Source: a virus
DNA: 29,272 bases
Virus record (IMG/VR): IMGVR_UViG_3300044608_000166
Span: 1 to 29,272 of that record
Strand: one strand, 5' to 3'
A program made the translations under genes and the position numbers. The notes beneath the pieces were generated by a model. It did not search any database. It was not told the DNA's origin and was given only the letters and a program-made list of their open reading frames with translations. Shown in pieces: positions 5,791 through 15,520 of the stretch; the stretch's first letter is position 1, and each line of letters opens with the position of its first letter.

Positions 5791-8700
5791 GTGGCTGATG
5801 TAAACTCCAATATTGGTATTAATTTTGATACCACAGCAGCCCTTGCATCTCTTCGTAAACTCCAGGCTGGATTAAGCACATTTAATCAATCCCTAACTCA
5901 GGGTAACGTTGCAGCAATGAATGCCCAAAAGGGCCTTAATTCTCAACTGATTCAAGCAATCAATGCAACTGGAAAGTTTGTTGCAAGTCAAAAAGAAATA
6001 GCAACAAGCACAGGATCTTTTACTCAGGCTCTTGAAAAAAATCAACTGTCAATGCGACAGTACTTTAGGTACACCGCAGCAGCAGCGACGGCAAACACAA
6101 AAACCTTTAAAGGTATGTTTGCACAAGAGCGTGAGATTATTAACCGTGCTCGTAAAGATAGAGTAAAACTTCTTCAGTCTCAATACATTCAACTAGGTAA
6201 TGCCAATGGCGACCTTGTCAAGGTTTTGCAGGTAGTTCCAAAGCATCTACAAATGGCTAATGGTAAGTATGCCGACTATACAACAAGAGTGCAGATGGCT
6301 GCCCAGCGTCAACAGTTCTTAAACCAGTTATTAAAACAAGGATCAACAAACCTCCTAAACTTTGGTAAGAACACTCAGTGGGCAGGACGTCAGTTGATGG
6401 TTGGTTTGACAATCCCACTTTCTATTCTTGGATCTGCAGCAGCAAAGACATTTATGGAAATGGAAGAGGCAGTCCTTAAGTTTACAAGAGTTTACGGAGA
6501 CATAACTACTTCTGGAGATGCAACTAACAAAGCCGTTGCTGACATACAAAGACTAGGTAAAGAATTTACAAAATACGGCATTGCTGTAAAGGACACAATG
6601 GAAATGGCTGCAACAGCAGCAGCGATGGGTATGCAGGGAAGTGCTCTAGAAGCCCAAGTAGTCCAGGCGACAAGACTTTCAGTACTTGGTCAAGTAGAGC
6701 AACAGCAAGCACTTGAGACTACTATTTCCTTACAAAATGCTTTTGGTATTTCTTCAGAACAACTTGCACAAAAAATTAACTTTCTTAACGCAGTAGAAAA
6801 CCAGACTGTTCTTTCTATCGAAGATTTAACGATTGCAATTCCAAAGGCTGGGCCAGTTGTAAAGCAACTTGGTGGAGATGTTGAAGATCTAGCATTCTTT
6901 ATGACTGCAATGAAGGAAGGTGGAATCAACGCATCAGAAGGTGCTAACGCACTTAAGTCTGGTCTTGCTTCCATGATTAACCCAGCAAAGAAGACTAGTG
7001 AGTTCCTTGCAGGACTTGGAATTAATATCAAGGGCATTGTAGATAACAATGCTGGAAACTTAAAGGGCACAGTAGTAGGACTTGCTAGAGCATTAGATAC
7101 TCTAGATCCACTTAATCGTGCTCGTGCTATTGAACAACTATTTGGTAAGTTCCAGTTTGCCCGTATGTCAACATTGTTCCAGAACGTTGCAAAAGATGGA
7201 ACTCAAGCATCTAGAGCACTAGATCTTGCTGGAGCATCAATTGAAGAACTAGCAATTTTATCTGAACGAGAATTGGCAAGAGTTGAAAATTCAACAGGGG
7301 CTAAATTCAAAAAAGCCATGGAAAATTTAAAGAATGAATTAGTCCCAGTAGGTAAAGCATTCTTGCAAGCAGTAACCCCAATAGTTGAGTTTGTTGGAAA
7401 AATATTAACAAAGTTTAATGGCCTTAGCGATGGAACTAAGAAGGTCATAACAATTATGATTGGAGTGCTTGGAGCAATAGCCCCAGTTGCACTTATGACA
7501 TTTGGTGTTCTTGTTAACGGTATTGCAAACGTAATTAAGTTCTTCGCAATGCTTCGTGGTGGAATTGCTAAACTCAATGGACAAAACAATGTCTTGGGTG
7601 GAGGGTTTGATTATTTAACTAATCAGCAGACTGAGTTACTTGCAGAAACAAATGCTCTTCACACCTCTCATCAGCAACTTCTATCTACATTCAATGTTGA
7701 AAAAGGAGCAGTCGATGCATTGGCCTTAGCATACGGAAATGCAGCCAGTCAAGCAAGAGCCCTTGCTCAGTCATCACCAGGACTGTTTAACACGGTCCCA
7801 GGGCCAGCAGGAGCCGTAGCAGGGCTACCTCCTAAGAAGTTTGCAGATGGTGGAGTTGTTCCAGGCACAGGAAATAAAGATACAGTCCCAGCACTACTAA
7901 CCCCTGGAGAAGTTGTTCTTACAAAGCAGACTGCAAAAGAAAATCCAGAGTTAGTTGCAGCACTTCAAAACGGATCCGTAATGAAGTACAACGGTGGAAC
8001 TGGTAAGAGACAGACCACAGGACAAGCATCCAAGGGAGCAATGTTTGATGTTGGTGGAAGGCAACTTAGATTAGGTATAAAGCCAGAGTCTGAAGCAAAT
8101 GTTCAAAATGTACAAGCACTTGTTAAAGCCATGGAAACTGGTATAGGCGGAGTTACCAATGGAACAGAAATTGTCGAAGAGGTGTTTGCAAGATTTGCAG
8201 GAGATTCAAAGGTATCACTTACAGACTTCCTTGCTGAGTTAAGAATTGCAACCGAAGAAATGGCTGGCGTAACTTTATCATCTCATGATATTAATAAAGC
8301 AGCAGGCCAACAAGGTGCTAGTAAAAAAATTGCAGGTCACTCAGCATCTGAGGCTGGAGTAGGAACCCTCAGAGAAGAATCTAAGCGTCAAGGTCCAGAA
8401 CAGTTGGCAGAGTTCGAAAGAATGGACAAGATAGTAAATGAAACTGCAGACAAACTAGAAAGAGAAAGACCAGACTTAACAAAAACACAAAGGCAGGTTG
8501 ACAGAGCACACACTGGAGCAGTTGGCGCAACAGCAAAAAGCACTAAAGAGGGATGGTCTCCTGATTTTTATGATCTTGGAACACATAATGAAAATGAATT
8601 ATCTCAAGCACTTGCACCTGGTAAAAACTCAAACAATGAAGCAAGAGAAAAATACTTAGAATTATTAAAATCTTCATCCGCAACTGAAGCAGAAATTGCT

Positions 8701-11700
8701 TCAATAACTAAAAAAATAAATGAAAATGGAGCATTAACTGAGTCAGAACTTCAAATTCAAAAAGGCATTCTTGAACAAATGCTCAGAGATAAAGATTTTA
8801 TGGCTGCAGAGCAAAAGAAAAAAGGCAAGGGTCCGCTTGCTATTGAAAAAACAATGCTTGCCACAGTTTCTGATGCAGAACTTCGTGAAAAATATCCAAG
8901 AATAGCACCAGAAGACACAAGGTCTCCAGAAGAAAGAAGTGCAGCAGGACAGGTTGCACTTACAAAAAGATTTGGTAAAAGAAATCAAGCAGGAGTTGAT
9001 CCAAGCAAAGGCTTTGTTCCATTATCAGATGAAGAAAAAGCAAAAAGAATAGAGTCTATTTCAGGACCAACAGTAAAAGTAACAGAAGAAGATAAGGCAT
9101 CTGCAGCAGCAGAAGGTGCAAAGGTTGGTCAAGCAGCAATTGATGGAGCCGAAGGTCCAGATGGAGTAGACAAGGGCTCTCCTTCTCGAAAAGGTAAAAA
9201 AATTGGTAAAAGCGTTGCAGACGGAATTGTTGATGGAATGCAAGAAGGTCAGCCAGAAGTCAAATCACAGGCCTCACAACTTGGCAACTCAGCAGTTCCA
9301 TCAGCAGCAGAAACACAGTCAAAAGTTTCAAAGATGGATCTTGGCAATAAGGCTTTCTATGATGATATTGATACACCAGAGATGCGTGATGAAAGACAGG
9401 TTCTTAAGTCTTTAGATAGACAAAGAAGAAAGCGTGGTGCTAAGGGTTCTGTAGAACTTCCAGCAGATAAATCATCAGTCAAGTCTAAAGTTAGTTTAGC
9501 AAAGAAAACACAAGTACAAAGTCAAGAGATTGCTAAGGAAACAGGAAATGTAGCAAAATCAACTGTTCTTGTTGCAGAACAAACAGATGAATTTGCCAAT
9601 GTTACTCAGGCTGCGGTAGATGCTCAAACAACAAATACATCCAACCTAATTACCACTAACCAACTAACCGATGCAGCAAATAACAACCTTGGTCAGATGC
9701 TTCCAGCAATGGACAAAGCAGGAGTTGCCCAACAAGATCTTGCAGACTCTTCGGCAAATATTGCAAAGACAAATGATCAAATAGACGCAGAAAAGAAAGA
9801 ACAGTTAGAGCGACTAAAAGCATATAACGCTCAAGAGGCTGCTCGTATGGCAGCAGAAAATGGAATTGTTCCACCAGGAAGTCAGACAGGAAATGAAGAA
9901 CTAGGCAAAAACAGAATGGGATCAGTTGAGGCTTATGAAGAAGCATCCACTTATACCAGAGATAAGAATGGCCAAATCATTTTTGATCCAGAACTTGATG
10001 CAGATGGAAAGAAGCAGCCAACAACTCTTTCAGCAAAACAGGTTAAAGAAAAGAAGCGTGGCATGCGTAGAGAGAAGGTTGGAAGGTTTTCTGGTAAAGC
10101 CTCTGGCGTACTGGGAGCAGCAACTATGGCAGCAGGAATGGCTGGGGCACCACCACAGGTCACAGCAGCACTTGGTGTAGCGTCAACAGCATCTCAGTTT
10201 GCCCCAATGATTGCAGGCCTTACAGGACCGCAGGGTATTGTAGTAGCACTAGCAGCAGTAGCAGCAGGTGCATACTTATTTAACAAGCATCTCAATGCTA
10301 TGGCAGGCAAGGCAGCACAGTTTGCAAAAGACCTATCTGCAACAAGAAGTGGACTTAAAGCAATAGGTGAGGTTTCTGGTAAGGTTGGCTCATCTGAAAT
10401 AATGGATAAGCGTAGATCAAAGAGTCAGTATGGCAAGTATGACGAAGCAGTAAAGATTAATGATATATTTGGAAAGCAATTCTTAGGATCAGATGCTGGC
10501 AAAAAAGAGAAGCAACTATTTCAGCAAAATGTTAAAGACTTCGGCAAAGATAAGGCTATATCTGATCTATCATTAAAACTTTCAACGGCTGTTGCCGACG
10601 GGGTATTAGATAGCGACGCAGCAAACAGCATTGCAGCAGCCATGGCTATAGACCTTAACGATGCAAAAATTGAAATGCAGATAATTGGTCAAATGAACTC
10701 ATTGATTGGCCCAGATGGAGAAGATCTTAAAAAGGATCCAATGAAGACCAGAATTGCAATCATGGCAAAAGCAGGACAAAGAACTAAGGATCTTGAAACT
10801 GATATTGCAGGAAAAACTGGTTTTGGAGAAAGTTCAAGAAAAGAAGTTGCAGCACTTGCAGCACTAAACATGAACAACCTAGAACTAGCAACAATGATGG
10901 CTGATCAGGTGCAAATTGAATACGAAACACAAAAGAAAAAACTTGAAGCAGAGTTGGCAGCAACAACAAATGCACAAAAGAAGTTAGATCTTGAAAAACA
11001 AATTTCGACTCTTAATGCTCAGAATCTAAAAGATTCACAGTTTATGAATGATAACATTGCTGCACAAATAAATAAAAACGCTATAAGTTTTAACAAGGTT
11101 TACAGTGGGTCTGTTTGGGGCAAGCAGGCAATGCGTGAAGACGCATACTTTGATGCATCTAAGGCTCAGGTTGAGTCTACATACAAGGGCACAGATCAAG
11201 AGGGTGCAGCAAAGAGTTTCTTGAATAAAACCAAGGCTCTTGTAACAGACACCACGACTGGAAAATATAACTCAAGCACTGGTCAGTATGTAAAAACTGG
11301 ACTTGGAACTGCAGAAGCAGCACAAAAGTTCCAAGCAAAAATGGAAATGCTTGTAGGAAGCAAGGTATTGAGCCCAGGAGAAGCAACAAGTTACATGGAT
11401 CTTTTCCGTGGCAAGTTAAATGAGATGGACTTCTTATTAAACGCAGGAATTAAAACAAAGGGTGCTGCAAAGACAAAAGAATTGTTTGGAATGTTTGCAG
11501 GCTTTAGTGCTGGAGGAAGAAAGCAAGCAACATCAATCATTACTGAAATGATTATGAAGAAGAAAGATCCAGCAGAGTTTGACTCAATTATGGAAACCCT
11601 AAAGAGTGTTCAGTCAATGGATGGAAATACTCTTGATTTTGAAGTTCTTGTAAAGACAACAGGACTTGAGGGAATTGAATTAATTAAAAAAGAGCAAGAG

Positions 11701-14700
11701 GCTCTTGAAAAAATGAAAGAGGATGCTAAGAAGTCTGGCAAAACATCTTTAACCTCAAAAGATGCTGCTGGAAATGATGTTGTTGATGCCTCTGCCGATG
11801 TCTCTGGAAATATGAAGGCTGCCACAGATGCACTAGAGAAGAACAAAGAAAGAATGGAAGAGTTTAAAAAGGGAAGTCTTGAACAACAAACAGAGTATCT
11901 ACAAAAACTTGCAGCACAGATGATGTATGAGGCCACAGTAAATGATAAAACACGTGAGGCAGACATACAGTTCCTTGCTGAGCAGCAGGCGATGAATGAA
12001 GCATACCTACAAGGTATTGCTATTGGATCTGATGCTTACGTAAAGATTTTAGAAAAAAATGTTGCAGCATTAAAACTTCTTTCAGATAGTGACTTTGCAG
12101 TTAAGAAGGTTGAGATGGTTGGAACAGGTGGAGTCACCAGCCTTGGAGCAGATGTACCAAAGGTAACTACTGATGGTGGTGGCAAGAAGCCTCTATCTTT
12201 CCTTGATGATCTTGCAATGAGAATTAAAAATGTTCGTGACGGAGCATTTGATGCAACAAAGCCATTAGAGTCTATGCTTGCTGCATTTAGTAATCCAAAA
12301 ATAAAGAAAGACATGGACAAGGCGTTTAAGGCATTTGATGGTCTTCAACAAAGAATGATTGACATGAAGATTCCAAAAGAATTTAGAGATATGATCGCAG
12401 GAATGTCTGCTGAAGATTTCAACGACATTGCAAAACTTACAGGCAAGAAGGCTATATTTAAATTTAAAAAGGGTAAGCCAAGAACAAAGGCAAACATCGA
12501 AGGACTAACTGACACTGGTAAGAAGACAATGAAAACCTACAACGAGGCTATCGTTGGAGAAGGTAACGTTGTAAATAGAGAAGCCGTAGAGCAAGTTGCC
12601 AATCAAGAAAAAGCATTTAGAATATTAGTTTCAGAAGGAGCAAGTGCAACAGAAGCACTAGAGCATGTTCAAGACGCAGCACTAGCAGCATCTATTGCTG
12701 CAGGAGCACTTGGTAAAAAGGGAAGTGCAGAAAGAAAACAATACATTGCAGATCTTAAAAAGGCTACAGATGAAACAGAAAGATTTGCTCTTCGTCAAAA
12801 AATGATTCAGGCTAATGAGGAGTTTAAACTTCTTGAGCAAATGCCAAAACTTGGAACAGCAATGAAGATGGCAGGTTTCTCTGCAGATCAAATGCAAGAG
12901 GTACTAAATGATCCCGCACTTGCAAAGTCTTTAATTGAAGACCTCAAAGATGGAAAGGTTGACTCTAAAGAAATAGCAGACTACCTAAACTCTATTGAGG
13001 CTAGAAAGATAATTGATATTCAGGTAAACTATAACTCTGGAAACTATTCTGAGTCTGCTCGACCTGGCATGGAAATTGTAAATGAAATGTTTGCTGTTCA
13101 AGAGCAGATGCTAAGAACTGGGGCAGATCCAAGAACAACTGCCATGGTTGACCAAATGGATAAGAACAATAAGGCAATTAGAGACGCAGAAATGAGTGCT
13201 AAGGGTTTTAGAGACGAGATTGAAGGAATTAATCGCAGCATTGCTAATGATGAACGAGCAATTGAACTAAACTATACAAGACCTATAGAAGACATGCAGG
13301 AGCAGATTAGCGACAAGCAGAGAATCTTGGAGATGGATCCTGAATTTGGTGATCGTGCCATGGAGGAAATTAACAAGGTAAATTCTATTATGTCAAATGA
13401 TTCTGCAATCATGGCTAATCAAGCAGAGAAGATTAATGAAGAATATGATAAGCAGGCAGAGGCTCTTGAAAAGGTTGCACAAATAAATGAAGAAATTACA
13501 AACCAACAAAAGAGCCAACTCGATATTGCAGGTGCTTTAACTAGCGGAGATATCGCAGCAGCAGCAAGAGCAGCACAAGATGCCCGTGCACAGTCGGCAC
13601 AAAGATTTGGAACAGCAACCGCAGATGCTTTGCAACAGTCTAGAGAAAATGAGATCAAGGGTCTTCGTGGAGCCCAGACTGGTTTATCTCAAGAAGAAAT
13701 TGATGATGCACAATTTGCAAATTCTCAAGCACTCTATGAAATGGAAACTGATCCAAGACGAACTCAGATTCTTGAAGATATTAGATTACTAGAAGATGAA
13801 ATTTACAAGAAGGAAGAGTTGCGTGAAGGAGCACTTCTTGCAATTAGGGGCAAGCAAGATGAAATTTATGAAATAGAAAAAAAGAAACTGCAACCACTAG
13901 AAGACCAAATTAAAAGACTTACAGATCAAAACGAACTATTCCAGATGAGAATAGACAAAGAGGTTGAAAACATAACAGTTTTGGATAAGACCAAGTTGCA
14001 GTGGGATAGAATACAAGCCCAGATTGATGCTAATGCTCTTGCAGGTAAGAACCTTGATGGTGTGCTTGGAGGATTGCTTGCTTCAGTAGGTGCGATTGCA
14101 GACAAGTGGCAAACTATTCTTGACAAATTAAAAGAGTATAACTCAACACCAGTTGCTGTTAAAAATGCACAGACAACAGTAGTGAATAACGCTGCAACTG
14201 CAGCAGCAGCAGTCACAGCAGAAAAGTTAGCAGCAAATGTAGTAACTGGAGCAACAACAGATTCAGCAGCGACAGCAGCATCAAATGCTGCAGCAGCAAC
14301 TTATGCAGCAGCAAAGGCTGCTGGAGACTCAGCAGGAGCAGCCCTGGCTGCAGCAAAGGTAATCCCAAGTGTTCTAGCATCAGGAGAAAGCGGTGCAATC
14401 GGTGCAGCATCTATAGCATCACAACTAAAAGCAGCAGAGAAGGCTTTGGCAGCATCCAATGCAATAGCAGCACAAGCAAATGCATTAGCATCTTTTAGAG
14501 CAAAAGAAGCAGCAGATGCAGCAGCATATAAAACAGCAAAGGGTGGTGGGTCAGGATTCTTTGATAGGTTTAAGGCAAAGGGTGGACTAATTGATCCAGT
14601 AAAATTTGCTAAGGGTGGATTTGCAAAGGGTACTGATACAGTGCCAGCAATGCTAACTCCAGGAGAATTTATCATGAGTAAGTATGCTGTAGATCAGTAT

Positions 14701-14886
14701 GGTGTAGACACAATGAGAAAAATTAATAATGGTGATTCTGTTGGTGGGGCAGTGTATAATAATACATATACGTTAACAGTAAATGCCAAGACCGATGCAA
14801 ACCCTAATGAGATTGCACAGGCAGTTATGTCGACAATTAGAAATGTTGAAGGCAGAAGAGTTAGAGGAGTATCATTAAATGACTGA
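5791..14886 (+). CDS. Tape measure protein, very long (3031 residues)
   Basis: It sets tail length and is carried inside the tube, then released during DNA injection. The GTG start at 5791 follows AAGAAGG with normal spacing. Visible regions: residues 205-480, the TP901-type tape measure core (EMEEAVLKFTRVYGDI, AAMGMQGSALEAQVVQATRL, AFFMTAMKEGGINASEGANA); 551-590, a hydrophobic segment; 684-707, the motif FADGGVVPG then DTVPALLTPGE; 1129-1145, GSPSRKGKKIGKSVADG, a motif common in tape measures; 1439-1505, a second hydrophobic segment; 2451-2751, a long coiled-coil region; 2791-2917, Ala-rich helix; 2935-2960, a second GG...DTVPAMLTPGE motif. No lysozyme or peptidase motif is evident. At the usual ~0.15 nm per residue the tail would be about 450 nm. 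The stop overlaps the next gene by 8 nt. Confidence 0.93.
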   Translation: MADVNSNIGINFDTTAALASLRKLQAGLSTFNQSLTQGNVAAMNAQKGLNSQLIQAINATGKFVASQKEIATSTGSFTQALEKNQLSMRQYFRYTAAAATANTKTFKGMFAQEREIINRARKDRVKLLQSQYIQLGNANGDLVKVLQVVPKHLQMANGKYADYTTRVQMAAQRQQFLNQLLKQGSTNLLNFGKNTQWAGRQLMVGLTIPLSILGSAAAKTFMEMEEAVLKFTRVYGDITTSGDATNKAVADIQRLGKEFTKYGIAVKDTMEMAATAAAMGMQGSALEAQVVQATRLSVLGQVEQQQALETTISLQNAFGISSEQLAQKINFLNAVENQTVLSIEDLTIAIPKAGPVVKQLGGDVEDLAFFMTAMKEGGINASEGANALKSGLASMINPAKKTSEFLAGLGINIKGIVDNNAGNLKGTVVGLARALDTLDPLNRARAIEQLFGKFQFARMSTLFQNVAKDGTQASRALDLAGASIEELAILSERELARVENSTGAKFKKAMENLKNELVPVGKAFLQAVTPIVEFVGKILTKFNGLSDGTKKVITIMIGVLGAIAPVALMTFGVLVNGIANVIKFFAMLRGGIAKLNGQNNVLGGGFDYLTNQQTELLAETNALHTSHQQLLSTFNVEKGAVDALALAYGNAASQARALAQSSPGLFNTVPGPAGAVAGLPPKKFADGGVVPGTGNKDTVPALLTPGEVVLTKQTAKENPELVAALQNGSVMKYNGGTGKRQTTGQASKGAMFDVGGRQLRLGIKPESEANVQNVQALVKAMETGIGGVTNGTEIVEEVFARFAGDSKVSLTDFLAELRIATEEMAGVTLSSHDINKAAGQQGASKKIAGHSASEAGVGTLREESKRQGPEQLAEFERMDKIVNETADKLERERPDLTKTQRQVDRAHTGAVGATAKSTKEGWSPDFYDLGTHNENELSQALAPGKNSNNEAREKYLELLKSSSATEAEIASITKKINENGALTESELQIQKGILEQMLRDKDFMAAEQKKKGKGPLAIEKTMLATVSDAELREKYPRIAPEDTRSPEERSAAGQVALTKRFGKRNQAGVDPSKGFVPLSDEEKAKRIESISGPTVKVTEEDKASAAAEGAKVGQAAIDGAEGPDGVDKGSPSRKGKKIGKSVADGIVDGMQEGQPEVKSQASQLGNSAVPSAAETQSKVSKMDLGNKAFYDDIDTPEMRDERQVLKSLDRQRRKRGAKGSVELPADKSSVKSKVSLAKKTQVQSQEIAKETGNVAKSTVLVAEQTDEFANVTQAAVDAQTTNTSNLITTNQLTDAANNNLGQMLPAMDKAGVAQQDLADSSANIAKTNDQIDAEKKEQLERLKAYNAQEAARMAAENGIVPPGSQTGNEELGKNRMGSVEAYEEASTYTRDKNGQIIFDPELDADGKKQPTTLSAKQVKEKKRGMRREKVGRFSGKASGVLGAATMAAGMAGAPPQVTAALGVASTASQFAPMIAGLTGPQGIVVALAAVAAGAYLFNKHLNAMAGKAAQFAKDLSATRSGLKAIGEVSGKVGSSEIMDKRRSKSQYGKYDEAVKINDIFGKQFLGSDAGKKEKQLFQQNVKDFGKDKAISDLSLKLSTAVADGVLDSDAANSIAAAMAIDLNDAKIEMQIIGQMNSLIGPDGEDLKKDPMKTRIAIMAKAGQRTKDLETDIAGKTGFGESSRKEVAALAALNMNNLELATMMADQVQIEYETQKKKLEAELAATTNAQKKLDLEKQISTLNAQNLKDSQFMNDNIAAQINKNAISFNKVYSGSVWGKQAMREDAYFDASKAQVESTYKGTDQEGAAKSFLNKTKALVTDTTTGKYNSSTGQYVKTGLGTAEAAQKFQAKMEMLVGSKVLSPGEATSYMDLFRGKLNEMDFLLNAGIKTKGAAKTKELFGMFAGFSAGGRKQATSIITEMIMKKKDPAEFDSIMETLKSVQSMDGNTLDFEVLVKTTGLEGIELIKKEQEALEKMKEDAKKSGKTSLTSKDAAGNDVVDASADVSGNMKAATDALEKNKERMEEFKKGSLEQQTEYLQKLAAQMMYEATVNDKTREADIQFLAEQQAMNEAYLQGIAIGSDAYVKILEKNVAALKLLSDSDFAVKKVEMVGTGGVTSLGADVPKVTTDGGGKKPLSFLDDLAMRIKNVRDGAFDATKPLESMLAAFSNPKIKKDMDKAFKAFDGLQQRMIDMKIPKEFRDMIAGMSAEDFNDIAKLTGKKAIFKFKKGKPRTKANIEGLTDTGKKTMKTYNEAIVGEGNVVNREAVEQVANQEKAFRILVSEGASATEALEHVQDAALAASIAAGALGKKGSAERKQYIADLKKATDETERFALRQKMIQANEEFKLLEQMPKLGTAMKMAGFSADQMQEVLNDPALAKSLIEDLKDGKVDSKEIADYLNSIEARKIIDIQVNYNSGNYSESARPGMEIVNEMFAVQEQMLRTGADPRTTAMVDQMDKNNKAIRDAEMSAKGFRDEIEGINRSIANDERAIELNYTRPIEDMQEQISDKQRILEMDPEFGDRAMEEINKVNSIMSNDSAIMANQAEKINEEYDKQAEALEKVAQINEEITNQQKSQLDIAGALTSGDIAAAARAAQDARAQSAQRFGTATADALQQSRENEIKGLRGAQTGLSQEEIDDAQFANSQALYEMETDPRRTQILEDIRLLEDEIYKKEELREGALLAIRGKQDEIYEIEKKKLQPLEDQIKRLTDQNELFQMRIDKEVENITVLDKTKLQWDRIQAQIDANALAGKNLDGVLGGLLASVGAIADKWQTILDKLKEYNSTPVAVKNAQTTVVNNAATAAAAVTAEKLAANVVTGATTDSAATAASNAAAATYAAAKAAGDSAGAALAAAKVIPSVLASGESGAIGAASIASQLKAAEKALAASNAIAAQANALASFRAKEAADAAAYKTAKGGGSGFFDRFKAKGGLIDPVKFAKGGFAKGTDTVPAMLTPGEFIMSKYAVDQYGVDTMRKINNGDSVGGAVYNNTYTLTVNAKTDANPNEIAQAVMSTIRNVEGRRVRGVSLND

Positions 14887-15520
14887 TCCAGCACCAGACC
14901 GTAGAGTCGCCTATATGTTGGGCCGTAAGAAATATCACAGACCCAGTGGTATGCTTTGGTCTGAAAATTCGGGTACACTACAAGATGGTCTTTATGTCCC
15001 TAATGGATATGAAGTAGGAGCAGACCCTGAACTAATTGAGGATCCATCACTAGCAGATCAGTTCTTGTTGATTACTGATGATAACAGAATGCCTTTGCAG
15101 TTTAAAAATGAAAGAATAGAAAAAAGAGAAAGAATGATTAATGGCCGTATGAGATCTTATCATATTGCTGACAAACTAACTTTAAGTACCAGTTGGTCAT
15201 TAATTCCATCTAGGTCTCACAATGATATTCCAACATTCGATACAGACACTGGGCTTTCTACAAACAAATCATATACAACAGATGGAGGAGCAGGTGGTGC
15301 TGACATGCTTGAGTGGTATGACTCACACAAAGGATCTTTCTGGGTGTTCCTTGCTTATGATAGAAAAGGCATCTTTAAAGGAACTGCAGAACCATATAGA
15401 CATCTTCAGCAATACAATCAATTGATTGAAATGTTTATTAGCGACTTTTCTTACTCTGTTGAAAAACGAGCAAACAAGTTTGATTACTGGAATGTCTCAG
15501 TGACTTTGGAAGAAGTATAA
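14879..15520 (+). CDS. Distal tail (Dit)-like minor tail protein
   Basis: The 213-residue product starts inside the last codons of the tape measure gene (8-nt overlap), so it is translationally coupled. The sequence is beta-rich, with RMPLQFKNERIEKRERMINGR, an aromatic block MLEWYDSHKGSFWVFLAYDR and a terminal strand YWNVSVTLEEV. The gene right after the tape measure normally encodes the Dit ring that attaches the tail tip to the tube. An N-terminal Dit-like fold is plausible, but I cannot confirm it from sequence alone. Confidence 0.6.
   Translation: MTDPAPDRRVAYMLGRKKYHRPSGMLWSENSGTLQDGLYVPNGYEVGADPELIEDPSLADQFLLITDDNRMPLQFKNERIEKRERMINGRMRSYHIADKLTLSTSWSLIPSRSHNDIPTFDTDTGLSTNKSYTTDGGAGGADMLEWYDSHKGSFWVFLAYDRKGIFKGTAEPYRHLQQYNQLIEMFISDFSYSVEKRANKFDYWNVSVTLEEV

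Noticed and set aside
9203-9415. 70-codon plus-strand frame inside the tape measure gene
   Set aside because: Alternative frame of a long gene, no ribosome site, Gln/Lys-rich product expected from shifted reading of this DNA.
14120-14142. TTGACA followed by TATAAC inside the tape measure gene
   Set aside because: The spacer is 11 bp, too short for a promoter, and no gene start follows.
14301-14675. 124-codon minus-strand frame at the end of the tape measure gene
   Set aside because: It mirrors the Ala-rich GCA-repeat region of the tape measure gene and has no start signals; low-complexity antisense artefact.
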